A stretch of 64,000 nt of DNA from JANYJA01 sp038229055 (GTDB taxonomy: Bacteria > Acidobacteriota > Terriglobia > Bryobacterales > Bryobacteraceae), in NCBI GenBank assembly GCA_038229055.1, contig JBBROU010000001.1, positions 58,390 through 122,389 of the forward strand. The letters run 5' to 3'. How positions within the stretch are numbered: position 1 is the first letter of the stretch; the number at the start of each line of letters is the position of its first letter. Position numbers and translations under genes: made by a program. The notes beneath the pieces are model-generated. The model was not told the origin of the DNA and searched no databases. It saw nothing but the letters and a program-made list of their open reading frames with translations. This document shows, piece after piece, positions 9,712 to 18,737 of this stretch.

Positions 9712-11520
9712 TCACGAAGGCTGCAGCTTCATCTCCAACTCACCCCATCGCGCGTAGAGATCGTCAACGGCCTGCTGCGCGGCTTGCAGCGCTTCATAGG
9801 CTTCATGAAGACGCCTTGCGTCGGTCACGATTTCGGGCGAATGCATGGCGGCTTTCCTGGCTTCCAGATCTCCCTCGGCGGCCGCGATGCGCTCCTCGAT
9901 GCCGTCCCATTCGCGATTCTCTTTGTAGGAGAGCCGCTTCTTGGGTTGAAACGGAGCCGGCGGCGTCGGTGCGGCTTCCTTGGCGGCTTTGACTGACTTG
10001 CGCGACTGCTGCTGAAGAGCCTGCTCCCACTGCGAGTAGTCGGCGAAGACTTCAGAGCCGCCCTGCCCGTCCAGGCCCACCACAAAGGTGGAAACCCGAT
10101 CGAGCATGTACCGGTCGTGCGTGATCAGCACCAGCGCACCCGGAAATTCGGTGAGGCTCTCTTCCAGAACTTCCAGCGTTGGAATATCGAGATCGTTGGT
10201 CGGTTCGTCCAGCAGAAGCACATCCGCGGTCTGCAGCATCAGGCGGGCGATCAACACCCGCGCCTTCTCGCCGCCCGATAGCCGGCTCACGGGAAGCTCC
10301 AATTGCTCGGCACGGAACAGGAACCGCTTGGCCCAGGACACCACGTGAACCACGCGGTCGCGATAGATCACCGAATCGCCATGTTCGACCAGCGCGCGCC
10401 GTAGCGTGACGTTGGGGTCGAGCTGGTCGCGATTCTGATCGAAGTAGACCATGCGCAAGCCGTCGGCACGTTCGATGGCACCGGAATCGGGCGCGATTTC
10501 GCCCCGCAACATGCGCAGCAGAGTAGTCTTGCCGCTGCCGTTCGCTCCCACCAGCCCGAGTCTGCGACCCGGCGACAGCGTCAGACTCAAGTCGCGAAAC
10601 AGCTCGCGGCCGCCCATTTGTTTGGACACTTGGCGCAGCTCGATCAGCTTCTTTGATTTCCGGTCGGTCGCGGTGAAATCGATTTGAGTGGCGCCGGTCT
10701 GGTTGCGCGCCGAAACTTCGGCCAGTTCGCCCATCAGGCGTCCGGCGGCATCGATCCGCGCCTTCGATTTGCTGGTCCGCGCCTTAGCCCCGCGCCGCAG
10801 CCACTCCACCTCGCCGCGCACTTTGTTCGCAAGCGATTCCTGCAGCTTGGTCTGCACCACCAGAAAGTCGGCCTTCTTGATCAGGAACTCGCTGTAGCTT
10901 CCGTTCACGCGAAACATGCCGTCCGGATAGGCGCGGCTCAACTCGGCGGTTTCCGTCGAGACGTTCTCTAGAAAATAGCGGTCGTGGCTCACCAGCACGC
11001 ATGCGAACGGCGCGTTCTTCAGCAGCTTTTCCAGCCAGAGAATCCCTTCGAGGTCGAGATGGTTGGTCGGCTCATCGAGCAGCAGGATGTCGGGATGCTG
11101 GATCAACTCTCGCGCGATCGCCAGACGCTTGCGCCATCCGCCTGAGAGCGATGCGGCTTCGGCGTCAGCGTCGGGGAATCCGGTCTTGCCGAGCGTTTCC
11201 GCAATGCGCGCTCCGATCTCCAGTTCTTCCAGATGTCCGGATTCGAGGGCGGCGAGAAGAACGCGGCGCACCGTTACGCCCGGCTCAAAGACGGAATCCT
11301 GCGGGATGTAGCCCAGGCGCGTCAGTTTCCGGATGGCGACGGTGCCGTTGTCCGGCTCTTGAATCCCGGCCAAAATCTGCAGAAATGTCGATTTCCCGGA
11401 GCCGTTGGGGCCGATGAGCCCGAGCCGGTCGCCGTCGGAAATGGTGAACGACAGGTTCTCAAATAACGGAGTCGGACCGAACGACTTGGAAATTGACTGA
11501 CAATTTAGAATCAGGGACAT
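9712..11520 (-). CDS. uup: ABC-F family ATPase, Uup-like
   Basis: 602-residue soluble protein with two ABC domains and no membrane segment. Domain 1 has Walker A GPNGSGKST, signature LSGGWRKRLAIA and Walker B LLLDEPTNHLD; domain 2 has GANGSGKTT, LSGGEKARVLIA and LLLDEPTNDLD. A linker lies between them, and a charged C-terminal helical arm (SYKENREWDGIEERIAAAEG ... LYARWGELEMKL) matches the Uup-type extension. ABC-F proteins act on the ribosome; Uup is also linked to transposon excision. The start MSLILNCQSISKSFG at 11520 fits the family. The start lies 62 nt inside the 3' end of the upstream GGDEF-like gene, in another frame, suggesting translational coupling. Confidence 0.9.
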   Translation of the reverse strand: MSLILNCQSISKSFGPTPLFENLSFTISDGDRLGLIGPNGSGKSTFLQILAGIQEPDNGTVAIRKLTRLGYIPQDSVFEPGVTVRRVLLAALESGHLEELEIGARIAETLGKTGFPDADAEAASLSGGWRKRLAIARELIQHPDILLLDEPTNHLDLEGILWLEKLLKNAPFACVLVSHDRYFLENVSTETAELSRAYPDGMFRVNGSYSEFLIKKADFLVVQTKLQESLANKVRGEVEWLRRGAKARTSKSKARIDAAGRLMGELAEVSARNQTGATQIDFTATDRKSKKLIELRQVSKQMGGRELFRDLSLTLSPGRRLGLVGANGSGKTTLLRMLRGEIAPDSGAIERADGLRMVYFDQNRDQLDPNVTLRRALVEHGDSVIYRDRVVHVVSWAKRFLFRAEQLELPVSRLSGGEKARVLIARLMLQTADVLLLDEPTNDLDIPTLEVLEESLTEFPGALVLITHDRYMLDRVSTFVVGLDGQGGSEVFADYSQWEQALQQQSRKSVKAAKEAAPTPPAPFQPKKRLSYKENREWDGIEERIAAAEGDLEARKAAMHSPEIVTDARRLHEAYEALQAAQQAVDDLYARWGELEMKLQPS

Positions 11521-12061
11521 TACGGGTGGAAGAAGGACGGGCTTCTTCCACTGTATCATTGCCGTTCAGACGCGCCATCTGCATGGCCATGGCAGCGTGT
11601 CGCAACAGGTCGTCTGGACCGGCTGAAGTGAGGCTGCTCAGGGCGATTCCAACCCGGATGGGCGCTGCTCTTCCGCGAATCTGAAACGGGAACGCCTGCC
11701 GCAATTCGCGTCCTAAACGTTCGGCGATACAGGCTGCATCCGCGTCGTGCCGGAGGTTTTCGAGCAGCACGGCGAAGCTGATCGCGCCCGATTCTTCCGA
11801 AGACGGAGACAGTGCCCGAGGGATGCAGACGCAATCGCAACGCCGGATGCAGTTTTTGACGCGATTGAGAATCTGTTCGCTCAACCCGCCGTTTTCCGGT
11901 AACTCAATTTCGACGAACAGCATGGCGAACCGAAATCCGCGCGCGCGCGCTCTCTCGATCAACTCTTTCGGATCGTCACCCCCGGTTACGACGCTATGCG
12001 CCGTCTGAATGGCGCTGGATAGCATTCCCAGCGCCCCAGCTCTTAGCTCCGCTTGCCCCAT
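11459..12061 (-). CDS. Degenerate GGDEF-domain protein without catalytic motif
   Basis: 200 residues. The fold pattern of a diguanylate cyclase domain is visible: an opening strand (FRFAMLFVEIEL, about 44-54), the strand carrying the active-site motif (GAISFAVLLENL, 92-103) and the closing helix-strand part (IRVGIALSSLTSAGPDDLLRHAAMAMQMARLNG, 135-167, shown here in parts). At the position of GGDEF it reads GAISF, so cyclase activity is not expected. No N-terminal sensor domain or membrane segment is visible. It overlaps the ABC-F gene by 62 nt, same strand. Family recognition is by pattern only. Confidence 0.65.
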   Translation of the reverse strand: MGQAELRAGALGMLSSAIQTAHSVVTGGDDPKELIERARARGFRFAMLFVEIELPENGGLSEQILNRVKNCIRRCDCVCIPRALSPSSEESGAISFAVLLENLRHDADAACIAERLGRELRQAFPFQIRGRAAPIRVGIALSSLTSAGPDDLLRHAAMAMQMARLNGNDTVEEARPSSTRNVPDSKLSVNFQVVRSDSVI

Positions 12062-12209
12062 GCTCCTCTATCGGCGGTAGCGGGAAATCACATTACGCCG
12101 GGCGCGTGAAGTTTAGTTTGCGGTGAGGAGTTGAACTAAAAGGGGTGAACAGAAGGAGGGAAGAACAAGGAGTGCGACAAAGTTGCCGCCCTCCCGTGTA
12201 AAAACAATA

Positions 12210-12506
12210 TTACTGAGTCTTTTCGCGAACCTTGTCGGCGCCCTTTTCCGCTCCCTCGGCGGTTTTGTTGATGGCCTTCTTGGTGCCGTGCTTGATCGCG
12301 TGGCCGGTCTTCCTGGCAACATGCGCGGTGCCGTGAGCTGCGTCTTCCGTACCCTCTGCGACTGCATGCCCGGCCTTCTTGGCGGCGTGCTTGGTAGAGC
12401 GGCCCGCTTCTTTAATATCTTCTTTGGCGCCATCCTGGGCTGTCAGCGCGGCGGCCAGACCGAGGGCAAGAACGCCTGCGGACATGGTGGCAAATAGTAT
12501 TTTCAT
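12210..12506 (-). CDS. Small exported Lys/His/Ala repeat protein (LEA-like)
   Basis: 98 residues. A signal peptide (MKILFATMSAGVLALGLAAALTAQ) is followed by a low-complexity, probably amphipathic helical body in which an approximately 11-residue unit recurs (KHAAKKAGHAVAEGT, HGTAHVARKTGHAIKHGT, KKAINKTAEGAEKGADK). The composition (Ala, Lys, His, Gly, Thr; no Cys or aromatic in the mature part) resembles LEA-type or apolipoprotein-like stress proteins. I chose the ATG at 12506 in front of the signal peptide; upstream in-frame codons add nothing recognisable. It is divergent from the amidohydrolase gene. Function unknown. Confidence 0.7.
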   Translation of the reverse strand: MKILFATMSAGVLALGLAAALTAQDGAKEDIKEAGRSTKHAAKKAGHAVAEGTEDAAHGTAHVARKTGHAIKHGTKKAINKTAEGAEKGADKVREKTQ

Positions 12507-12600
12507 GGTTAAACCTGAGTATATCAGTAGCAAGCGCAGTTCCAGATGAAACTTTTTTCACAGTTTCAGGCCTACGGTCGTGCCATACTGAGGGTCTTTC

Positions 12601-14232
12601 ATGCGTTGGATATTGCTCACGCTGACCTTGTCTGGAATTGCGACCGCACCGGCGCAAGTTGCGGATTTGGCGGTGTTGAACGCGCGGGTCTACACCGCGT
12701 CAGCGGCGCACCCGATTACTAGCGCGCTCGCTATTCAGGACGGAAAAATAGTCGCGCTTGGCTCTGAGGTGGCGGCGCACATCGGGGTGAGCACTCGCCA
12801 GATCGACGCTCACGGAAAAGTTGTAATCCCTGGATTGATCGATTCGCACGTCCATATGCGCGCCTTGGGCGATAGCCTGGAAACCCTGGATCTCCGCGGC
12901 GTTGCCTCCGAAGCACACGCTGCGGACAAAGTGCGACAAGTTGCGCTTCAACGAAAACCCGGGGAATGGGTGCGCGGCACAGGCTGGGATCAAAATCTGT
13001 GGGACGGCCAGCAGTTTCCGTCGCGCCAATCGCTCGATGCGGCGGCGCCCAATAATCCTGTGTACCTGAGGCGTGTCGATGGCCATGCGGCCTGGGTGAA
13101 TCAAAAGGCGCTCGACTTGGCCGACATCAATGCGCGCACGGCCGATCCTGCTGGCGGGAAGATTCTTCGCGCTGCCGGCAGCGCACCCACGGGCGTGCTC
13201 ATCGATCGCGCGCAAGGTCTGGTCGCGCGCAAACTGCCGCCCTCAACACCCGCCGAACTGGAACGGAAGATTGCCCGTGCCGCTCAGGAATGCGCGCGCC
13301 TGGGGCTTACGACCGTTCACGATGCCGGGGTCGATGCCGCTGATGTGGCGGCTTACCGCTCGCTGATCCTGAAGCACCAGCTCCCGGTACGGATCTACGC
13401 GATGATTGGCGGCGCCGGGACGCTTTGGGATGTGTTGCGCAGTCGCGGCCCGGAGATCGGGGAGCAACTCACCATACGCAGCATCAAGCTGATGGCCGAT
13501 GGCGCGCTAGGGTCCCGCGGCGCGGCCATGCTGCAGCCTTATTCCGACGACCCCGGCAACTCGGGGCTGCTGATTCTAACGGAGGACGCGATCCGCAAAG
13601 TGGCCGAGCAAGCGGTCGGCGCCGGCTTCCAGGTGAACACGCACGCGATCGGGGATCGCGCCAATCACGTCGTCCTGGAGGCATATGCGGCGGCGCTGCG
13701 CGGGGCAAACGACCGGCGCTTCCGCATCGAGCACGCACAGATCGTCGCACCCGAAGATTTTCAGCGATTCCAGAAGTATGCGGTCCTCGCCTCCATGCAG
13801 CCGACGCACGCCACAAGCGACATGGGCTGGGCAGCGGCGCGCGTGGGTCCGGACCGAATTCGCGGCGCTTACGCATGGCAGACATTTTTAAAACTCGGCG
13901 TTCGCGTTCCGAGCGGGTCTGACTTTCCGGTCGAGAACGCGAATCCACTTTGGGGCTTCTATGCCGCCATTACGCGTCAGGACCACTCCGGGAATCCGCC
14001 GGGCGGCTGGTTTCCCGATCAGCGCATGACACGCGAGGAGGCGCTGCGAAGCTGGACGATGGATGGCGCATATGCGGCGTTCGAGGAGAAGGAGAAGGGT
14101 TCAATCGAGGTCGGCAAGATGGCTGACTTTGTCATGCTCTCCGCCGACATTATGCAGATCCGGCCGGCTGAGATTCTGAACGCACGCGTACTGATGACGG
14201 TGCGCGGCGGCGAGATCGTCTTCGGTCAATGA
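12601..14232 (+). CDS. Exported YtcJ-like amidohydrolase
   Basis: 543-residue metal-dependent amidohydrolase of the YtcJ/amidohydrolase_3 type. It starts with a Sec signal (RWILLTLTLSGIATAPAQ). Metal-ligand motifs are present: GLIDSHVHM near residue 78, the His of THAIGDRANH, and SGSDFPVE towards the C-terminus. The closing block (GSIEVGKMADFVMLS ... VRGGEIVF) is the family's beta-sandwich. Members hydrolyse amides or esters; the substrate cannot be read from sequence. Its stop overlaps the next gene by ATGA. Confidence 0.88.
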   Translation: MRWILLTLTLSGIATAPAQVADLAVLNARVYTASAAHPITSALAIQDGKIVALGSEVAAHIGVSTRQIDAHGKVVIPGLIDSHVHMRALGDSLETLDLRGVASEAHAADKVRQVALQRKPGEWVRGTGWDQNLWDGQQFPSRQSLDAAAPNNPVYLRRVDGHAAWVNQKALDLADINARTADPAGGKILRAAGSAPTGVLIDRAQGLVARKLPPSTPAELERKIARAAQECARLGLTTVHDAGVDAADVAAYRSLILKHQLPVRIYAMIGGAGTLWDVLRSRGPEIGEQLTIRSIKLMADGALGSRGAAMLQPYSDDPGNSGLLILTEDAIRKVAEQAVGAGFQVNTHAIGDRANHVVLEAYAAALRGANDRRFRIEHAQIVAPEDFQRFQKYAVLASMQPTHATSDMGWAAARVGPDRIRGAYAWQTFLKLGVRVPSGSDFPVENANPLWGFYAAITRQDHSGNPPGGWFPDQRMTREEALRSWTMDGAYAAFEEKEKGSIEVGKMADFVMLSADIMQIRPAEILNARVLMTVRGGEIVFGQ

Positions 14233-14741
14233 TGTTTGCCTGGATTCTGATTGCCGCGGCGCTTCTGCCCGGCGGGCAACAGGTGGTTTTGACCGATGAC
14301 GTTTACTCCTTGCCCGCGGGCGAATGGCGCTACGTCGAGTTCGTGGTCAGCCAGCAGCCTTCCGCAGTGCGCTGCGACATGGAACTGGTGTCCGGCGGCC
14401 CGAGCGTTCGGGCAGAGCTTCTGAACCAGCGGAATCTGAGTTTCTTTACGAACCGCAAGCCGCATGAGTCCATCGCGGCGACGCCGGTGAATCCGAAAGG
14501 TATGTTGCTACAGGCTTTCGGCTTGACCGGCAACTATGCGGTCGCGTTGATCAATGGCGCGGGACAGCCGGCGCGCGTGCGGCTCCGTCTGGCGATGGAT
14601 TTCTCGGGATTCGGGCAGCCCGCCGTCGCGCGCTATCTTTCGCCGCGGAGAAGACTCTTTGTAATCCTGCTCAGCTTCGCGGGATTTTTCGCGATGGTCA
14701 CATTCTCCGCGCGCAAACTGCTCCGGGCGATTAAAGCGTAA
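14229..14741 (+). CDS. Exported protein with C-terminal membrane anchor
   Basis: 170 residues, coupled by a 4-nt overlap (ATGA) to the amidohydrolase. It has an N-terminal hydrophobic segment (FAWILIAAALLPGGQQ), a soluble domain of about 100 residues and a C-terminal transmembrane helix (LFVILLSFAGFFAMVTFSA) ending in a basic tail (RKLLRAIKA). The arrangement suggests a membrane-anchored periplasmic domain. I recognise no family. Its end overlaps the convergent SIS-domain gene by 11 nt. Confidence 0.65.
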   Translation: MMFAWILIAAALLPGGQQVVLTDDVYSLPAGEWRYVEFVVSQQPSAVRCDMELVSGGPSVRAELLNQRNLSFFTNRKPHESIAATPVNPKGMLLQAFGLTGNYAVALINGAGQPARVRLRLAMDFSGFGQPAVARYLSPRRRLFVILLSFAGFFAMVTFSARKLLRAIKA

Positions 14742-15771
14742 GAGTCACCTTACTGAGGGTCCGGGGCTGATCCGGATCGAGACTCTTCTGCCGCGCCAGA
14801 TAGGCGGCGAAAAGCTGCGCCGGTATGATGTACGGGATGGGCGTGAACAACTCGGGCACCTTCGCCGGGATCGTGACGACGCGCGGAAGTTCCGGGGGCA
14901 TCGCGCGATTGCTCTGGTCGGTGACGACGACCATTTCAGCTTTCAGCAGGCGCAGCTTGTGAATCATCTCCAACATTGAGGGCCAGGTGACGCCGGACGG
15001 AGCGAATAGGAACAGCGGGAAATTCTTCTCGACGAGCGCAATGGGCCCGTGCAGGAAGTCGGCGGACGAGAAGCGCTCGGCCACCACGTAGCACGTTTCC
15101 ATCATCTTGAGCGCGAATTCGAACGTGTTCGCATAATTCAAGCCGCGGCCTACGACGACGGCCTGCTCCATGAAACGGAAGCGTTCGGAAAGACGGTCGA
15201 TATCTTCTTCGAGCAAGAGTGCGGCAGCCGTCCATTCCGGAATTTTTTCCAGTTCGGAGACGCGGAGATCCGCGCCCAGGGCATAGGCGATCAGATAGAA
15301 GACCAGCACCTGCCCGGTGTAGGTCTTCGTGGCAGCGACGCTCTTTTCCTTGCCGGCGCGCACCAGAAATACATGCTCGGCGAGCTTGGCGAGCGTGCTT
15401 TCTGCCTCATTGGTGATGCCGACCGTGAGCGCCCCTTGCTGGCGCGCCTGTTCGAGGACGAAATTGGTGTCGGTCGATTCGCCGGACTGAGAGATGGCGA
15501 CGACGAGCGCGTCGCGATAATCGATCGTCGCGCCATAGAGCGTCGAGATGGAAGGTGCGGCGAGCGAAACGGGTATACCGGTTGTGATCTCGAGCAGGTA
15601 GCGGCCGAACTGCGCGGCGTTGTCGGAAGTCCCTCGGGCCGCGAGCACGATCAACCGCGGACGCCGCTTCTCAAGAACGCGGCGAAATCGAACGGCGCGC
15701 GGCAGCTCCGATTTCAAAGTGCGTGCGAGCACCGCCGGCTGTTGCCGGATTTCTTCGAGCATTCGGGACAT
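14731..15771 (-). CDS. SIS-domain sugar-phosphate isomerase/deaminase (GlmS C-terminal/AgaS-like)
   Basis: 346 residues with two SIS domains and no glutaminase domain. Opening MSRMLEEIRQQPAVLARTL is typical of GlmS-like isomerase halves. Domain 1 shows LIVLAARGTSDNAAQFGRYL and the phosphosugar-binding AISQSGESTDT; domain 2 shows VVVGRGLNYANTFEFALKM and FLHGPIALVEKNFPLFLF. Such proteins act on amino-sugar phosphates (deamination or isomerisation, for example GlcNAc/GalNAc catabolism) or regulate them. The neighbours do not fix the substrate. Confidence 0.85.
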   Translation of the reverse strand: MSRMLEEIRQQPAVLARTLKSELPRAVRFRRVLEKRRPRLIVLAARGTSDNAAQFGRYLLEITTGIPVSLAAPSISTLYGATIDYRDALVVAISQSGESTDTNFVLEQARQQGALTVGITNEAESTLAKLAEHVFLVRAGKEKSVAATKTYTGQVLVFYLIAYALGADLRVSELEKIPEWTAAALLLEEDIDRLSERFRFMEQAVVVGRGLNYANTFEFALKMMETCYVVAERFSSADFLHGPIALVEKNFPLFLFAPSGVTWPSMLEMIHKLRLLKAEMVVVTDQSNRAMPPELPRVVTIPAKVPELFTPIPYIIPAQLFAAYLARQKSLDPDQPRTLSKVTLTL

Positions 15772-15799
15772 AGGTTAGAGGATACCGAATGCGGCGGGG

Positions 15800-16395
15800 T
15801 CAGCGAACCTCGAGTCGACTCTCGATATAGCGCAGACCGTCGTCGAAGCCCGAGAATTCAGTGCGTGCGTGCAAATCCAGATATTGAAGAATCGATGCCA
15901 AAGCAAGAGCGTCTCGTCCAGACATACCGAACTGCAGTTGTATATCGGGCTGCTGATCGGAGAATCGCGCGATCGAGTTGGATCAGATCGGCAAGCACCA
16001 GCATGTGTGAAATGGTGTCGCGCAATCCTTCTCGCTCAAACTCGCCGCTTGCATTCAACACTGAGGCCGGCATCTCGAAATTCGCGGGCAACGTGATGCT
16101 GCAGTACCAGAAGCTCGAAGGCCTCCGGTCCGACGTCGGACGGCTCCAGATGGAACCTCTCGAAATAAGGCCGAAAAACCGTCACGGCATTCAATGTTAA
16201 CTCCGGCGGCACAACAGCCGTAGCGATGAGAAAAAATTTTGACCACGGCAGACTGCCATGCGAAAGCATATTCCGCTTCAATTGAGTAGCCCAATCTTCG
16301 GATGTGCCACGCCGGCTTTTGGCTTCGGCCAAAAGAACGACCTGACCATCGGGGTCATACGCAATGAAATCCGTTCCGCTATATTTCGAAGGCAT
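15800..16395 (-). pseudogene. Frameshifted nuclease-like gene in three reading frames
   Basis: Reading from 16395, the protein SKYSGTDFIAYDPDGQVVLL-AEAKSRRGTSEDWATQLKRN carries a D...E-x-K pattern reminiscent of PD-(D/E)XK nucleases. It loses sense at about 16075-16110. The sense text continues one nucleotide downstream (ASVLNASGEFEREGLRDTIS, ADLIQLDRAI). Near 15955-15975 it moves by one nucleotide again (SDQQPDIQLQFGMSGRDALA, FSGFDDGLRYIESRLEVR) and ends at TGA 15800-15802. The total of 596 nt is two more than a multiple of three, consistent with two single-base insertions. Assignment as one broken gene is inference. Confidence 0.55.
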
Positions 16396-16436
16396 CGGCT
16401 TTTATCTTGACAGATTGCCGTGGGACGATGCTCTCG

Positions 16437-17738
16437 CTAATCCACCAACGCTTGGTACACCGATGTCAAAAACTTTGCTTGTACATCCGTCGAATTGGGC
16501 ATGACCTGGAGCATGAGCACGATCACCATCCGGCTCTGCGGGTCCACTTGGTAAACGGTCCCATAAGCGCCGCCCCAGCCGAATGCGCCAACGCCTGCCA
16601 TGCCGCTTGCGCCGTAACGATCCACCGTCTCGAAACCGTATCCGAAGCCCAGCCCGCTCGCCGAGTGCAGCGCGCCCGATTGATTGGTCTTCATCAACTG
16701 AGCCGTGCGCGGCGCGAGAATGCGAACTCCATTCAACGCGCCGTCGTTGCGGATCATATCGAGGAATCGCGCATAATCATGGGCGGTCGATGTGAGTCCA
16801 GCGCCTCCGGCAAAGCTCTTGCGAGGACCGTCGACGTACGAGCCCTGGCCCTTGGAGCCTTCCGGCGCGCGGACCGCCAGTCCATCGCTGCCGCTCATGT
16901 AGACCGACGCCAAGCGGTTCCGTTCGGCCGATGGAATGAAGAAACGCGTATCTTTCATCCCAAGTGGTCCGGTGATCCGGGCGCGCACGAATTCATCCAG
17001 CGGCATGCCGGACGCCTTCTCCACCACACAGCCGAGAATGTCCGTGTTGTAGCCATACACAAACGCCTCACCCGGTTGCGCCACGAACGGCAGCGTTCCC
17101 AGGCGTTCCATGGTTTCGCAGATCGGCTCGTCTTTGTCGGCAGTGTACCAGCCGTTGCCTGCGCGGGGCCCTAAATCCTTGGCTTCATATAGAGAGGCCA
17201 CGTGCGGATCGGTTCCGTAAGAGATGCCGGCCGTATGCGTCAGAAGGTCGTGAATGGTGATCGCGCGTTTGGCCGGCACCATCCTCACGCCGGAGCCGTC
17301 TTTCACAGCGACGCTGGTCTTATTGAAGGTAGGGATAAAGTGCCCGACGGGCTCGTTGATGCCGATCTTCCCTTCTTCCACGAGCGCCAGGACAGCGGTG
17401 CTGGTGATGGCTTTGGTCTGCGATGCGATGCGGAAGATGGTGTCCGTGGTCATGCGCCGCCCGGCTTCTTTATCGCTCCAGCCGAAGGCACGCTCATACA
17501 CCGGCTTTCCATCTCGCAGCACGAGGGCCACCGCCCCAGGAATCCGATTCTCGTCTGTGTATCGCTGCAATATGGAATCAATGCGTGCGAGCCGTGCCGG
17601 CGAGAGAGCCGCGCCTGTGTTCCGGGTGGCCGCTTTCTTCGGCGACGTTGCAGTAAAAACGGTGTTGGCGGCACGGGCGGCGGGAACCCATAGCGCAAGT
17701 GCGGCAAGAGCGATTAGGGAGGTAAGTTTGAAACGCAT
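16437..17738 (-). CDS. Exported serine hydrolase, class C beta-lactamase fold
   Basis: 433 residues; Sec signal (MRFKLTSLIALAALALWVPAARAA) supports the ATG at 17738. The SxxK nucleophile motif is SQTK (residues 106-109, in IFRIASQTKAIT). The second catalytic element aligns with FVYGYNTDILG, where EstB-type esterases have a YGxSTD-like block, and the third is the Gly-rich WGGAYGTVYQVDP near the C-terminus. These features favour an esterase or peptidase of the beta-lactamase/S12 superfamily over an antibiotic-hydrolysing enzyme. It stands alone between a pseudogene and an IS graveyard. Confidence 0.85.
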   Translation of the reverse strand: MRFKLTSLIALAALALWVPAARAANTVFTATSPKKAATRNTGAALSPARLARIDSILQRYTDENRIPGAVALVLRDGKPVYERAFGWSDKEAGRRMTTDTIFRIASQTKAITSTAVLALVEEGKIGINEPVGHFIPTFNKTSVAVKDGSGVRMVPAKRAITIHDLLTHTAGISYGTDPHVASLYEAKDLGPRAGNGWYTADKDEPICETMERLGTLPFVAQPGEAFVYGYNTDILGCVVEKASGMPLDEFVRARITGPLGMKDTRFFIPSAERNRLASVYMSGSDGLAVRAPEGSKGQGSYVDGPRKSFAGGAGLTSTAHDYARFLDMIRNDGALNGVRILAPRTAQLMKTNQSGALHSASGLGFGYGFETVDRYGASGMAGVGAFGWGGAYGTVYQVDPQSRMVIVLMLQVMPNSTDVQAKFLTSVYQALVD

Positions 17739-17811
17739 TAGCGCCGATATTATCACGCGAGTATCGACAGCTCTCCCGTGGTAGTCTCATCGGCGGACGA
17801 GGTATCGACAC

Positions 17812-17988
17812 ATGAAGGACAGAACGGCTGCAATCATTCCGGTCTGCCAGATTGCGCTGCTAGCGATCACACTTATGATCGTTGGCGGCGCCTCCGCCAT
17901 TGGCCAAACCGAAACGATGCTCTACACCTTCCGGGGTCAAGCAGGTAACGACGGATATTTTCCCGAAATTAACTCCTTAGCAGGATGA
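17812..17988 (+). pseudogene. 5' remnant of a GloVer-repeat exported protein, cut by an IS
   Basis: The ORF starts ATG at 17812 with a signal peptide (QIALLAITLMIVGGASAIGQ) and the start of a repeat block (MLYTFRGQAGNDGYFPEINS) typical of Gloeo/Verruco (GloVer) choice-of-anchor repeat proteins. It runs into TGA at 17986-17988, at what looks like the left boundary of the IS remnant. No continuation of the repeat is found on the far side, so only about 55 residues of the gene survive. Confidence 0.6.
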
Positions 17989-18650
17989 TGAAAAACTAAG
18001 ATTTGGAGTTACGAACGGAAACAGAACTACGTCTTTCTGTTTCAGCGTATGCGCGGCCTTGATTACCAGCAAAACACAATGTTCAGTTACCTCTCGCCGG
18101 AGGAGCGGGTTCCGGCGAGTCATCCGTTGCGTCCGATCCGCCAGATGACGGAGGAGGTCTTAGCGGAGATGTCGGCAGTGTTCGACCGGATCTACTCGGT
18201 AATCGGGCGGCCTTCGATCGCGCCGGAGAAGTTGTTGCGGGCGCTGCTTTTGCAGGTGCTGTACACGGTTCGCAGAGAGCGGCAGTTGATCGACAGACTC
18301 CAGTACGACCTCTCGTTCCGGTGGTTCGTGGGTTTGAACATGGACGAGGACATCTGGGTTCCGACGGTGTTCAGCAAAAATCGAGACCGGTTGCTGGAAG
18401 GGGATGTGGCGCAGGGTTTCTTCGATGGAGTGGTCAAACAGGCGCGCGCGGCGGATCTATTGTCAGACGAACACTTCACGGTGGATGGAACACTGATCGA
18501 AGCGTGGGCGAGCCAGAAGAGCTTCCGGCGGAAAGACGAGAAGGTCCGCCACCATCGGACGATCCCGGCAATCCGACAGTGAACTTTCATGGCGAGAAAC
18601 GCAGCAATGAAACCCATGAATCGACCACTGACCCGGATGCGCGATTGGCG
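17989..18650 (+). mobile_element. IS remnant with frameshifted, truncated transposase
   Basis: The transposase ORF begins at 18049 (MRGLDYQQNTMFSYLSPEER) and matches the N-terminal DUF772-type domain and first catalytic Asp region (DEHFTVDGTLIEAWASQKSF) of IS5/IS1182-like elements. Its frame ends at TGA 18580-18582 after a nonsense tail. The conserved text resumes in another frame from about 18543 (GPPPSDDPGNPTVNFHGEKR, SNETHESTTDPDARL) and stops at about 18650. The remaining catalytic residues and the right end are gone, so the element is dead. The left end lies near 17989; I could not define a terminal repeat because the right end is missing. Family placement is by pattern. Confidence 0.7.
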
Positions 18651-18737
18651 TATTGCGGCACCGGGCGCAATACCGGCTTGGAAGAAGGCAGCGCCGGAAT
18701 GGCTCCATCGATGGGAGCGGGCTGCATTTGCCCGAAG

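Noticed and set aside
12183..12497. 104-codon plus-strand frame opposite the LEA-like gene
   Set aside because: Complement of a repeat-rich coding sequence; the minus strand has the signal peptide.
15049..16200. 383-codon plus-strand frame over the SIS gene and the pseudogene
   Set aside because: Its sequence is the reverse-frame shadow of a well-supported isomerase and a broken minus-strand gene; no motif.
18192..18737. Minus-strand continuation of the SBBP fragment
   Set aside because: After 18738 the frame is a shadow of the transposase gene on the plus strand; SBBP sense text ends there.
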